Source of the DNA: DATAPD01 sp036265385
Lineage (GTDB): Bacteria; Acidobacteriota; Terriglobia; Terriglobales; Acidobacteriaceae
Direction: 5' to 3'
DNA length: 64,000 nucleotides
Assembly: GCA_036265385.1 (NCBI GenBank)
Contig: DATAPD010000033.1
Location: forward strand, 36,558-100,557
Position numbers and translations under genes: made by a program. How positions within the stretch are numbered: the stretch's first letter is position 1; every line of letters starts with the position of its first letter. The notes beneath the pieces were generated by a model that saw nothing but the letters and a program-made list of their open reading frames with translations, searched no databases and had not been told where the DNA came from. Below are positions 1 to 8,099 of the stretch, piece after piece.

Positions 1-1917
1 GGCTTTGGCAATCACATTCGCCGGTGGGATGCAATCAGCAAAACTATCTCAACTGTGGCAGGGAACGGAACTCAAAGTTTTTCTGGCGACAATGGCCCGG
101 CTCTCAATGCCGCGTTGAACTTCCCTTTGGGGGTTGTCCTGGATCAGTTCGGCAACTTATTTTTCTCAGACAGCAACAATAATCGGGTCCGACGTGTTGA
201 TGCTGCCACTGGAATCATCACGACTGTAGCGGGGGGCGGCACTGGATGCGCGTCACAAACTGATGTCGTTGGCGATGGCTGTGCAGCCACGGCGGCTACG
301 CTCCAGACTCCGTTCGGGCTAGCTATCGACGGGCTTGGGAATCTGGTGATCGGTGACGGAGGAAATAATCGTGTCCGCCGTGTTGATAAAACCTCAGGAG
401 CGATCAGTACGGTGGCAGGAAACGGAAAAGCTGGATATAGCGGGAACTATGGTCCCGCCGTGGAAGCCAAGTTATTCAATCCTTCGGGAGTTGCTTTTGA
501 CCATGCAGGGAATTTGTTGATCGGCGACGCTGGAAACAATCGAGTGCGACGAGTGGACGCAGTAACTGGCATCATCAAAGATTTCGCCGGAAACGGAGGG
601 AGAAATTTCATCAGTGACAACGTTCCCGCCGCGGGTGCAGCCATAGCGGGACCCGCTGGCATTGCCGTGGATAAATCCGGGAACGTCTATTTCTTCGATA
701 CTGGTAACAACAGAGTTCGGCGGATTGATCGCGGAACAGGCATCATTACCACCATAGCCGGCAACGGGACAGCGGGTTATAGCGGGGATGGCAAAGTGGC
801 CACCAGTGCCCAGATATACGCCGGGAATGATGCTCCAAACGGAATCGCCTTTGACAAGACAGGGAATCTGTTCATCGCCGACACGGGCAATAACCGTATT
901 CGCCGCGTGGACGCGGTCACGCATGTCATAACAACGGTAGCAGGCAACGGGATTGCTGGTTTTAGTGAAGACGGGATCCGAGCGACACTAACCAAGCTTG
1001 ATCATCCTCCCAATGTGGCGTTTGACAATGACGGAAATTTGCTGATCGTCGATGGATTTCTAACGGCGCGCGTCCGACGCGTCGACGCAACTACGCATGT
1101 GATCACGACCGTAGCTGGAGGAGGCGAAGGTTGCCCGGAACAGACCGGTCCGCGTGGCGATGGCTGTGTAGCAACAAGCGCAACGCTTGCGCAGCCCTTT
1201 GCCGTTGCGTTAGATGCCGCCGGGAACATGTACATCACGGAGCAGCTGCACGTACGGCGTGTGGATGCGGTCACCAAGATCATCACAACTGTGGCGGGTA
1301 ACGGGAACTACGGTTCCAGGGGCGATAACGGTTTAGCCCTCGATGCGAGACTCTCATATCCATATGGGATCATCGTGGATGGACTAGGAAGTCTTGTTTT
1401 AGCGGACACTGGCAACAACCGCGTACGTCGGGTGAATCCGTGGAGTCAACTTATCTTGAGGGTTGCAGGGGGTGGCAGCGGTTGCGCGTCACAAACGGAC
1501 GCTTTTGGCGATGGTTGCAAAGCTCCCAACGCGATTTTCAATTATGTTACTGGAGTTGCACTGGACAGCAGTCGGCACTTGTTCATTTCCGACTATTTGA
1601 ACGACCGCATCCGTGACGTTCCTCTGCTCAGACTTCCTACGACAACCATGCTCGAGTCCAGCCAGAATCCTGCGCCCCTGGGGCAGAGCGTAACCTTCAC
1701 CGCGACGGTAAGTTGGGCGGGCGGTGCCGCTCGTGATGGAGACTTGGTCAAATTTGTGAGCGGGACTAAGGTTTACGGGACTGTTCCGCTCAAGGGCGGG
1801 GCTGCATCGCTTGCGATTTCAACTTTACCGGTCGGCACGAGTTCGGTGCAGGCCATTTACGAGGGCGATGCGGACTTGTACGGGAGCCGAAACACAGTTT
1901 TGCAACAGACGAATTGA
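1..1917 (+). CDS. NHL-repeat / Ig-like surface protein, 5' end missing
   Basis: The reading frame is open from base 1, and its first 18 codons already encode a repeat end, so the gene starts left of the window. The visible ~638 residues hold about ten NHL-type beta-propeller repeats. Each carries the core pattern GNNRVRRVDA followed by TGIITTVAGNG, spaced about 55-60 residues apart. The last ~95 residues look like a bacterial Ig-like domain (VTFTATVSW, AIYEGDADLYG). This architecture is common in exported or surface-anchored acidobacterial proteins and is thought to serve protein or polymer binding. No catalytic motif is visible. An internal GTG at 55 is not a credible start because repeat sequence precedes it. 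The family assignment is firm; the function is unknown. Confidence 0.85.
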   Translation, partial: GFGNHIRRWDAISKTISTVAGNGTQSFSGDNGPALNAALNFPLGVVLDQFGNLFFSDSNNNRVRRVDAATGIITTVAGGGTGCASQTDVVGDGCAATAATLQTPFGLAIDGLGNLVIGDGGNNRVRRVDKTSGAISTVAGNGKAGYSGNYGPAVEAKLFNPSGVAFDHAGNLLIGDAGNNRVRRVDAVTGIIKDFAGNGGRNFISDNVPAAGAAIAGPAGIAVDKSGNVYFFDTGNNRVRRIDRGTGIITTIAGNGTAGYSGDGKVATSAQIYAGNDAPNGIAFDKTGNLFIADTGNNRIRRVDAVTHVITTVAGNGIAGFSEDGIRATLTKLDHPPNVAFDNDGNLLIVDGFLTARVRRVDATTHVITTVAGGGEGCPEQTGPRGDGCVATSATLAQPFAVALDAAGNMYITEQLHVRRVDAVTKIITTVAGNGNYGSRGDNGLALDARLSYPYGIIVDGLGSLVLADTGNNRVRRVNPWSQLILRVAGGGSGCASQTDAFGDGCKAPNAIFNYVTGVALDSSRHLFISDYLNDRIRDVPLLRLPTTTMLESSQNPAPLGQSVTFTATVSWAGGAARDGDLVKFVSGTKVYGTVPLKGGAASLAISTLPVGTSSVQAIYEGDADLYGSRNTVLQQTN

Positions 1918-2094
1918 GGGAACGCGTGTTTGAGGTCTGGGGGCCCGTAGTTAGATAGTGTCCGATAACAGGTATTATGTAAAATCAGACTGACCGGGCT
2001 TGCCACTGTTCCTGCACCCTTGCTTGTTAGAGTTCCTACAGGTCTGGTCTAATCCAGCGACCCGGTAGTTCGTACCCTGCACTCACCCACACTC

Positions 2095-2100
2095 AAGGAG
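2095..2100 (+). promoter_or_regulatory. Shine-Dalgarno of the LEA-like lipoprotein gene
   Basis: AAGGAG lies 7 bases before the ATG at 2108 and fixes that start. The 190-base spacer upstream (1918-2107) must hold the promoter, but no convincing -35/-10 pair could be picked out. Confidence 0.55.
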
Positions 2101-2107
2101 TCTTGTC

Positions 2108-2557
2108 ATGAAGTTTCGAGTGATCCTTTCCCTTTTGATCTTGGGGCTGTTTGTCACGGTGGCTTGCAGCAAGCAGGAAACGCAGAAAGCTATGGACGAT
2201 ACGAAGCAGGCTGCATCCGACGCCGCGGATACGACGAAGAAGGCGGCGACCGATGCGGCTGATGCGACCAAGCAAGCAACAACGGAAGCGGCTGATAAGA
2301 CCAAAGCTGCGGCGGATGATGCGGCTGCCAAGACCAAAGCGGCTGCGAACGATATGAAGGACGCGTCCAAGGAAAAAATGGATAAAGCCATGGACGCTAC
2401 CAAGGATGCGGCCTCCAAGGTAGCCGATAAGACCAAGGACGCTGCCATGGCGACCGGCGACGCTATCAAGAGGGCTGCCGAAGTGACCAAGGAAAAGACC
2501 AAGGAAGTTGTTCACGACACTGCCAAGAAAGTGGAAGACAAGACTGAGAAGAAGTAG
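2108..2557 (+). CDS. LEA-like helical lipoprotein
   Basis: This 149-residue protein has a lipoprotein signal: a hydrophobic stretch LLILGLFVTVA, then Cys at about residue 19 in the lipobox TVACS. The mature part is almost entirely Ala, Lys, Asp and Thr, with repeating blocks such as DAADTTKKAATDAADATK and TKAAADDAAAKTKAA. These run in roughly 11-residue steps, typical of group-3 LEA or apolipoprotein-like amphipathic helices. It should be an envelope-anchored helical rod; a role in desiccation or envelope stress is inference from composition. It appears monocistronic. The strong AAGGAG site at 2095 supports the ATG. A generic coiled-coil lipoprotein with another role cannot be excluded. Confidence 0.8.
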   Translation: MKFRVILSLLILGLFVTVACSKQETQKAMDDTKQAASDAADTTKKAATDAADATKQATTEAADKTKAAADDAAAKTKAAANDMKDASKEKMDKAMDATKDAASKVADKTKDAAMATGDAIKRAAEVTKEKTKEVVHDTAKKVEDKTEKK

Positions 2558-2579
2558 TCAGGAGTCAGCATTAGTTTGT

Positions 2580-2604
2580 GCCCGGTCTCGGGATGAGATC
2601 GGGC
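2580..2604 (+). terminator. Hairpin after the lipoprotein gene
   Basis: GCCCGGTCTC (2580-2589) and GAGATCGGGC (2595-2604) form a 10-bp stem with one G-U pair and a 5-base loop, 22 bases after the stop codon. The following bases (TCTTCATGTTT) are only moderately T-rich, so termination is likely but not textbook. Confidence 0.5.
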
Positions 2605-3021
2605 TCTTCATGTTTAGGAGTCATTCGATTTCACTTGGCGGTCCGCGCGAGATCCCCTTCGGCTTCGCTCAGGGCAGGCTCTCGGCTCGAGTGTCAAACG
2701 AGTCTCGTGGAATCTCGTTGCGGCCCGGGTAGCGAGTGCTGTGCGGGAAAAGCAGGTTCTTCGTCGCTGCGCTCCTCAGAATGACAATCGCTAAAAATGA
2801 CGATAGCTAAAGCAGATTCTTCGTCGCTGCGCTCCTCAGAATGACAATAGTGAAAGCAGATTCCTCGTCGCTACGCTCCTCGGAATGACAATAGCTAAAG
2901 GATTCGTTCAGCTATATGAGGATCCGCTGCAGGTGGATGAGGGATTCGCTGCAGCCGTATAAGGATTTCTGCACCGAATCTGAGATTGGCTGCCAAACAT
3001 TGTCGCCACGGAACATGGCAT
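2605..3021. other. Gene-free spacer with dispersed repeats
   Basis: No protein-like reading frame with credible composition or a ribosome site is seen here. The first part (about 2640-2700) contains the string CTTCGGCTTCGCTCAGGGC, which resembles interspersed repeats. The middle holds three repeat copies listed separately. The end (2900-2970) has two diverged copies of a GGATTCGCTGCAG-type element. The stretch separates the lipoprotein gene from the convergent small gene ending at 3022. Confidence 0.6.
2751..2899. repeat. Three copies of a ~44-bp intergenic repeat
   Basis: Copies start at 2751, 2811 and 2855. Each reads AGCAGRTTCYTCGTCGCT, then GCGCTCCTCAGAATGACA, then ATAGCTAA or a close variant. 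Copies two and three abut directly; copies one and two are separated by a short spacer. Irregular spacing and the absence of unique spacers argue against CRISPR. It looks like a dispersed repeat of the kind seen in many acidobacterial intergenic regions. Confidence 0.75.
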
Positions 3022-3333
3022 CTACGAGCGAGGGTGTAGCAGGGAGTTCAGATCCTGGCGAAAGCGGTTGAGGGCGTCGAGGCGCTCGGGAGTGGCTTCG
3101 ACGATTTCCTGCTTGGCCTGGAAGACCTGCCGGCCTTCCCTTTCGATCAGCACGCCCATGACTTCCCCCATGCGCCAACCTGGAGTGCCCATGATTTGCA
3201 TCCCATCCACGCCCGGAATGAGCAAGGCGATGCAGCCGTCGCGGATGACGCCTACGCATTTCGCATAACGATCAAAGGTTTGGAGTTCGAATCCGGCGAG
3301 GTAGATGCGCTGGAGTTGTTCGGCTGGATCCAT
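3022..3333 (-). CDS. Small conserved-looking protein of unknown function
   Basis: This encodes 103 residues starting MDPAEQLQRIYLAGFELQTF. It has a single-domain globular composition: a central beta-rich part (GCIALLIPGVDGMQIMG, VMGVLIEREGRQVF) and a charged C-terminal helix rich in Arg, Glu and Leu. No signal peptide, membrane segment or known catalytic motif is visible. It lies upstream of, and in the opposite sense to, the repeat spacer, and shares its strand with the nuclease and miaB genes that follow at higher coordinates. The reading frame has normal codon use, which is why I keep it. I do not recognise the family. Confidence 0.6.
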   Translation of the reverse strand: MDPAEQLQRIYLAGFELQTFDRYAKCVGVIRDGCIALLIPGVDGMQIMGTPGWRMGEVMGVLIEREGRQVFQAKQEIVEATPERLDALNRFRQDLNSLLHPRS

Positions 3334-3452
3334 GGGATTGGCGATTAAAACTTTCGATTGACGATTGGAAAAGGCATCATTGATTTTTGGTCTGGTGATT
3401 GGGAAGACCGCATCGAAATGATTGGTTAACGCCTCGCCGCGTGCATTCTATC

Positions 3453-3472
3453 GGACGTAGCAAGCTACGTCC
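3453..3472. repeat. Perfect REP-like palindrome
   Basis: GGACGTAGC and GCTACGTCC form a perfect 9-bp inverted repeat with a 2-base centre in the spacer between two minus-strand genes. It is followed by CCTACGG, so the context reads like a REP-type extragenic palindrome. No T-run follows on either strand, so it is not a typical terminator. Confidence 0.6.
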
Positions 3473-3526
3473 CTACGGCAGCTATCGATTCTTTATTCAA
3501 CAATCAAGCCAACAATCGAAACTGGC

Positions 3527-4012
3527 TTACATCTTGTAACGCCCGAGGTCGTCGTCGCCGAGGCCTTCCAGCCATTTACCGATTTCTTCGCTGCTCGCTT
3601 GCTCGGAAAGTTTCGCGGCCAGGCGCGAAGTCTTCAGCACTTCATCTTCAACAAAAATGGGACAGTCGACACGTAATGCGAGAGCGAGCGCATCCGAAGG
3701 GCGTGAATCGATGCTGATGGCTTTTCCTTCCCTTTCCAGCCAGATGACCGCATAGAAAGTGTCGTCGCGAAGTTCGGTGATCACCACTTTGTGGACCTGA
3801 GCTTCGAGTCCGGTGAGGACATTCTTGATCAGATCGTGCGTCATGGGGCGAGGCGTGGTGATCTTCTCAATTTCGAGCTGCATGGCTTGCGCTTCAAAGA
3901 CGCCCACCCAGATTGGCAACACGGTTTCACTGCTGGTGTCTTTCAAGATCACGATGGGTGTGTTCGCAACCGGATCAAGCATAAATCCCCGGATTTTCAT
4001 TTCGACTTCCAT
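3527..4012 (-). CDS. Bifunctional nuclease family protein (BFN, DUF151)
   Basis: The 161-residue product starts MEVEMKIRGFMLDP and contains the DUF151/BFN core. Recognisable parts are PIVILKD, LPIWVGVFEAQAMQLEIE, PRPMTHDLIKNVL, then IDSRPSDALALALRVDCPIFV. The SRPSDAL(A)LA segment is the family hallmark. Members are small soluble proteins described as having combined RNase and DNase activity; the cellular role in bacteria is not settled. The start at 4012 is chosen because AAGGGGG lies just upstream and the family begins there; the frame continues upstream to 4096 without family similarity. It follows miaB on the same strand and may be co-transcribed with it. Confidence 0.88.
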   Translation of the reverse strand: MEVEMKIRGFMLDPVANTPIVILKDTSSETVLPIWVGVFEAQAMQLEIEKITTPRPMTHDLIKNVLTGLEAQVHKVVITELRDDTFYAVIWLEREGKAISIDSRPSDALALALRVDCPIFVEDEVLKTSRLAAKLSEQASSEEIGKWLEGLGDDDLGRYKM

Positions 4013-4032
4013 CGGGACCCCCTTAGACCAGT

Positions 4033-4053
4033 CGAATTGCCGATTGCAGATTG
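4033..4053. repeat. Three heptamer units in the miaB-BFN spacer
   Basis: CGAATTG, CCGATTG and CAGATTG stand in direct tandem, with related CAATCGCAAATTGG sequence following to 4088. They match the 7-base periodicity seen in other spacers of this window. Confidence 0.4.
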
Positions 4054-4108
4054 ACAACCTCAGAAGCAATTCCAATCGCAAATTGGAAATAGCCACTCGA
4101 CAATCTGC

Positions 4109-5428
4109 TTATATCACCATTTCTCCCACCAAACTGTTGGGAAAGCTTGCGGTCACCAACACAGGAACGTAACTGCCGATGGCCGGAGTTGATGCTGCTG
4201 TGAAGTTCAAAGTCTTGTTCTGCGAAGTGCGCCCAATCAACTGTCCGCGGGCTTCATTCTTCCCTTCCACCATGACTTCAATGGTCTGTCCAATGTGGCC
4301 CGCATACCGTTTGCGCTGGATCTCGCGTTGTTTTTCGTTGAGCACAGCCAGACGGCGAGATTTCTCTTCGTCCGGAATGGCGTCCTCGAGCGAGAGCGAT
4401 GGCGTGTTCGGGCGAGGCGAGTACTTGAAGGAGAAGACCCCATCAAACTGCGCGAACTCAAGCAAGGAGAGTGTCCTCTCGAAATCTTCTTCTGTTTCGC
4501 CAGGGAATCCGACGATGACGTCTGTTGTAATCGAGATGTTGCGCTTCGCAGACTTCATCCATGCGATGCGTTCGAGGTACTGTTCGCGAGTATAGAGGCG
4601 CTGCATAGCGTCGAGTACGCGCGTTGAACCGCTCTGGACGGGCAAGTGGACGTGGTCACAGAGTGTGGGCAGTGCATCGATTGCCTCTACGATATCGCGT
4701 CCGAAGTCTCGCGGGTGCGAAGTCGTGAAGCGCACACGGCGGATGCCGGGAATTTCGCCGACGCCGGACAGCAATTGGGCGAAAGAGCACTTCCCTTCCG
4801 GATCACGATAGGAGTTCACATTCTGGCCTAGTAATTGGATGTCGGTATAGCCGAGATCGGCCATCTGGCGGGCCTCGGAGAGCACAGAAGAAGAAGTGCG
4901 GCTGCGTTCCTTACCGCGTGTGAAGGGCACCACACAGTACGCACAGAACTTGTCGCAACCCTCGATTATGGTGATGTATCCGCGATGCGGGTTGGAGCGC
5001 GAAGTGAACTCGGTTTCGAAACACTCGTCGGTTTCGCGATCGTCGAGTCCGGTCGAGCGCTTCCCTGCCTCGATCTGGACCAGCATTTCCGGCAAGTTGC
5101 GGTAAGAAGCCGATCCGCAAACCATAGAGACGTGCGGAGCGCGCTCGAAGATTTTTTCGCCTTCCTGCTGGGCAACACAGCCCAGTACACCGAACTTCTT
5201 ACCTTGAGCTTGAAGTTTTTTGTAATCCGCTAAGCGGTGAAAGACCTTTTGTTCGGCTTTGTCGCGGATGGAGCAGGTGTTGTAGAGAATGAGATCGGCA
5301 TCCTCTACGGTTTCGACCTGACGGTATCCCTCGGAAATGAGCGTGCCGATGACCTTTTCCGAGTCATGGACGTTCATCTGGCAGCCGAAGGTTTCCAGGT
5401 AGAACTTCTTGTCTTGCACCCCAGACAT
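4109..5428 (-). CDS. miaB: tRNA-2-methylthio-N6-isopentenyladenosine synthase MiaB
   Basis: This 439-residue radical-SAM methylthiotransferase adds the 2-methylthio group to i6A37 of tRNAs reading UNN codons. The N-terminal UPF0004 domain has cluster cysteines in ETFGCQMN, NTCSIRDKA and LGCVAQQEG. The radical-SAM signature is GCDKFCAYCVVP (Cys-x3-Cys-x2-Cys, around residues 158-166). The C-terminal ~65 residues form the TRAM domain (IEVMVEGKNEARGQLIGR). The length is normal for MiaB, and the NTCSIRDKAEQKVF motif separates it from MtaB and RimO. It lies upstream of the BFN gene on the same strand. The tRNA partner gene miaA is not in the window. Confidence 0.95.
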   Translation of the reverse strand: MSGVQDKKFYLETFGCQMNVHDSEKVIGTLISEGYRQVETVEDADLILYNTCSIRDKAEQKVFHRLADYKKLQAQGKKFGVLGCVAQQEGEKIFERAPHVSMVCGSASYRNLPEMLVQIEAGKRSTGLDDRETDECFETEFTSRSNPHRGYITIIEGCDKFCAYCVVPFTRGKERSRTSSSVLSEARQMADLGYTDIQLLGQNVNSYRDPEGKCSFAQLLSGVGEIPGIRRVRFTTSHPRDFGRDIVEAIDALPTLCDHVHLPVQSGSTRVLDAMQRLYTREQYLERIAWMKSAKRNISITTDVIVGFPGETEEDFERTLSLLEFAQFDGVFSFKYSPRPNTPSLSLEDAIPDEEKSRRLAVLNEKQREIQRKRYAGHIGQTIEVMVEGKNEARGQLIGRTSQNKTLNFTAASTPAIGSYVPVLVTASFPNSLVGEMVI

Positions 5429-5467
5429 ATACGCCAGTATATCGCGGCCACAAAGGGTGGAGCAGCG

Positions 5468-7368
5468 TCAGTGTTCGACTACTGGTAGCACGATGCTCGA
5501 AGCCGTCGACTCGGATCTGTACACCTTCTGGGTAGCAGCGGTGTAGTCGGCATCTGTGGCTTTATAGATATTGGGCACAAACTTTTGGGGATTGCGATCG
5601 TAGAGCGGAAACCAAGTGCTCTGAACCTGGACCATGATGCGGTGGCCTTTAAGGAAGACGTGATCATTCGGGTGGAGATCGATTTTGAATTCGGTGACCT
5701 TGTTGGGACCAAGCGCTTCGGGCGTTTCAAAACTGTTACGAAAGCGCCCACGGAGAATATCGTCGGCGATCATAAGTTGGTACCCGTTTAGGGTGGGGCC
5801 CGCACCGGAGGCACGATCTTCATCAGTTAGTTTCTGATAGTCCTCGGGAAAAACGTCGATCAGTTTGACCACCCAGTCACTGTCAGTGCCAGACGTTGAT
5901 GCGAACAGGTCAGCGAGGATGTCGCCCGTTATGGTCACATCGGAGGTAAGCGGCTCTGTTTTCCAGGTTAGAACGTCGGGACGATGCTCGACGAAACGCT
6001 GATCCTGTAAAAGCCAAGTTTTCCATCCGGGCGCGGGATAGGTGGGCGGGATCGGGCGCTGGCGATAAGGAACGGGATTGGCGGGATCGGAAATGTAGGT
6101 ATCGAACGCGTCTGCATCGGTGGGCGCGTCGAAAGAAAGCTTGCCATTCGATCGTAAGTAAATCTTTTTCTGCGTGACGCCTTTATCAGGCGGCCATTTG
6201 TCATATTGCTTCCAGATGTTCGACCCAGTTTGAAATGTGATCGCTTCCGGCTGAGTGAGCGGCTTATCATGAAGCCAATGCGCGAACCAGGGAGCGAAGA
6301 TTTTTGAACGATAGTAGCGCGAGGTATCGCTTCCCCAATCGATGTCTCCGAGCTTGCGACCAGCACGCATCCATCCGCCATGGTTCCACGGTCCAGCGAC
6401 GAAGAAGTTCAAGCCTTCTTTGTCGGCTGTTTCGAGAGCGGCATAGATGCGAGTCGGTCCAACGAAATCTTCCTGGTCATACCACCCGGCAACGTTGAGG
6501 TTTGGAACCGTGGTGTGCTTGAGGTAGGTTGTGACGGCGTGCTGCTTCCAGAAGTCATGATTCGGTGCTCGACGAAATCGTTCCAGGTGGGCATCTGGCC
6601 ATGGAAGTAACGAGCGTTGCCGTTTGAGAGCGCGCCGAGATCGAGATACCAGTTATAGGTGTCGTACACGTCGAATTCGAAACTGGTGTTCTTGTCTTTG
6701 GCGGCTTCCAGAAGAGCGGAGTACTCGAACCCATAACTCAGGCGAAACGCGCCATTGTGATGGAAGTCGTCGTTGAGGAACATGTCATCGGGTGAAGCTT
6801 GCTCACTTGCAGCTTTGAGTGCCGGATGCGGCTCGAGCAGCGCTTGTGTGACGAGCCATCCTGGATACGAGATGCCCCAGATTCCGACCTTGCCACTGTT
6901 GTTTGGCACGTTCTTGATAAGCCACTCGATTGAATCGTAAGTGTCGGTGCCCTCGTCAACGGACTTGGGATCGCTTTCATCGCGCGGTGGACGCTGCATG
7001 ACAAATGTGCCTTCAGACTGAAAGCGTCCGCGGATATTTTGTTCCACGAAAATGTAGCCGTCGGCAATCAGGTCGTCATAGCTGCCCGAGTGGAACTGGC
7101 GCTCGTCGTCGGGTACGCCGTAGGGAGTGCGCTCGAGAAGGATTGGCAAGGGTCCGTGTGCGTCCTTGGGCGTGAAGATCACCGTCTGAAGATGAATGCC
7201 GTCGCGCAATGGGATCATGACTTCACGTCGATTGAAGAGTTGTTGCTGATATTGAGGCTGAACTTCGGGACCCTGCGCGATCAGTTGCGTGAGGGACAGA
7301 ACAGCAAAGAGAATCAGGCCTGCGCAGTACGCGAGCTTGAACTTCCTAAGCGAGATGAGAGCCGGCAT
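5468..7368 (-). pseudogene. CocE/NonD family hydrolase, split by a frameshift
   Basis: Two adjacent minus-strand frames together make one ~633-residue CocE/NonD-type serine hydrolase of the X-Pro dipeptidyl-peptidase (S15) fold. The N-terminal half (from 7368) has a signal peptide and the nucleophile motif GIWGISYPGW. The C-terminal half (to 5468) carries VAGPWNHGGWMR and the jelly-roll domain. The break lies near 6562-6566. There the first frame reads NDFVEHRIMT, but restoring one base gives EHPNHDFWKQHAVTTYL and then runs unbroken into the second half as LNVAGWYDQED. The missing base is probably a C in a CCC run. Both halves are otherwise intact, so this is either a very recent pseudogene or a sequence error. 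Substrate: an ester or amide, not predictable. Confidence 0.85.
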
Positions 7369-7409
7369 GGAGGGGAAGTATACAAGTTGTCTGCTCGGGT
7401 TATGTGAAA

Positions 7410-7970
7410 TTAGCGAGCGCTTTGGGCCAAGTCCAGGAATGCTTGATGAAGGCTCGAATCATCGCTTAACTCAGGATGGAAAGTGGTAGCGATGGCATTG
7501 CCTTGTTTCACGGCTACGGGATCATTGCCCTCGGTGGCGAGGACTTCGACTCCCGGGCCGATGCGATCGATCTTGGGAGCGCGGATGAACACCATCTCAG
7601 TGGGATGACCGTGGATCTGGCCAGTGCGGATCGAGCTGTCGATCTGACGTCCGTAAGCGTTGCGACGCACCGTGATGTCGAGAGCACCCAGCGAGCGCTG
7701 CGCCGGATTGGTGACTTCCTTGGCGAGCATGATTGCTCCGGCGCAGGTGCCAAATGTGGGTTTGACCTGTACGAATTGCTTCAGTTTTTCAAATCCTGCT
7801 TCGCCGAGGATTTTGAGGAAAGCTCCAGATTCTCCGCCGGGGATTACGAGGCCGTCAATCTGGTCGAGTTGCTCAGGCTTACGGACCTCAATGACGTCTG
7901 CGCCGAGTTCTTTGAGACGTTTTTTATGAGCTTCGAAATCGCCTTGGATCGCGAGGACGCCGATGGTCAT
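7410..7970 (-). CDS. pdxT: Pyridoxal 5'-phosphate synthase glutaminase subunit PdxT
   Basis: PdxT (about 186 residues) hydrolyses glutamine and passes ammonia to PdxS in the ribose-5-phosphate-dependent B6 pathway. The class-I amidotransferase triad is visible: the nucleophile Cys in FGTCAGAIML (about residue 76) and His/Glu in TFHPELSDD near the C terminus. The oxyanion strand PGGESG is also present. Start: MTIGVLAIQGDF is the canonical beginning, so I place it at 7970; an ATG two codons upstream (7976) is possible. There is no recognisable Shine-Dalgarno, because a heptamer repeat runs up to the start codon. It lies downstream of pdxS in the same operon with an unusual 123-base spacer. Confidence 0.95.
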   Translation of the reverse strand: MTIGVLAIQGDFEAHKKRLKELGADVIEVRKPEQLDQIDGLVIPGGESGAFLKILGEAGFEKLKQFVQVKPTFGTCAGAIMLAKEVTNPAQRSLGALDITVRRNAYGRQIDSSIRTGQIHGHPTEMVFIRAPKIDRIGPGVEVLATEGNDPVAVKQGNAIATTFHPELSDDSSLHQAFLDLAQSAR

Positions 7971-8019
7971 AAGCATTCAGCAATTAGTATTTAGCAGTTA
8001 GTAATCAGCGTTTAGCAAA
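7971..8019. repeat. Seven tandem imperfect heptamers before pdxT
   Basis: On the plus strand the 7-base units read AAGCATT, CAGCAAT, TAGTATT, TAGCAGT, TAGTAAT, CAGCGTT and TAGCAAA, with consensus YAGYANT. The tract reaches the pdxT start codon and occupies the place where its ribosome-binding site should be. It resembles the STRR heptamer repeats known from cyanobacteria in form, though not in sequence. Confidence 0.7.
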
Positions 8020-8090
8020 AGGCACTCAGTGATCCCCATTTCAGTCAACAACATGCTTGACTGTCTGATCTGCCTGAGTGCCGTGGGGAT
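8017..8090 (-). promoter_or_regulatory. Crossing RNA stems in the pdxS-pdxT spacer (possible attenuator)
   Basis: In the pdxST transcript three exact inverted pairs occur in order. ATCCCCA (8084-8090 as complement) can pair with TGGGGAT (8032-8038). GGCACTCAG (8074-8082) can pair with CTGAGTGCC (8021-8029). CAGTCAA/TTGACTG (8042-8063) forms an internal hairpin. The first two stems cross each other, so they form either a pseudoknot or mutually exclusive folds. The second stem is followed directly by UUUU, like a terminator. Regulation of pdxT by this element is inference. Confidence 0.45.
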
Positions 8091-8099
8091 AGCTGAGCC

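Noticed and set aside
2093..2515. Minus-strand frame opposite the lipoprotein gene
   Set aside because: It is a mirror of the Ala/Lys-rich coding sequence, has no ribosome site, and the plus-strand gene has a clear lipobox and Shine-Dalgarno.
2751..2899. Possible CRISPR array
   Set aside because: Only three copies, irregular spacing, two copies abut with no spacer, and no cas genes.
7476..7994. 172-codon plus-strand frame opposite pdxT
   Set aside because: Antisense shadow of pdxT with no family features.
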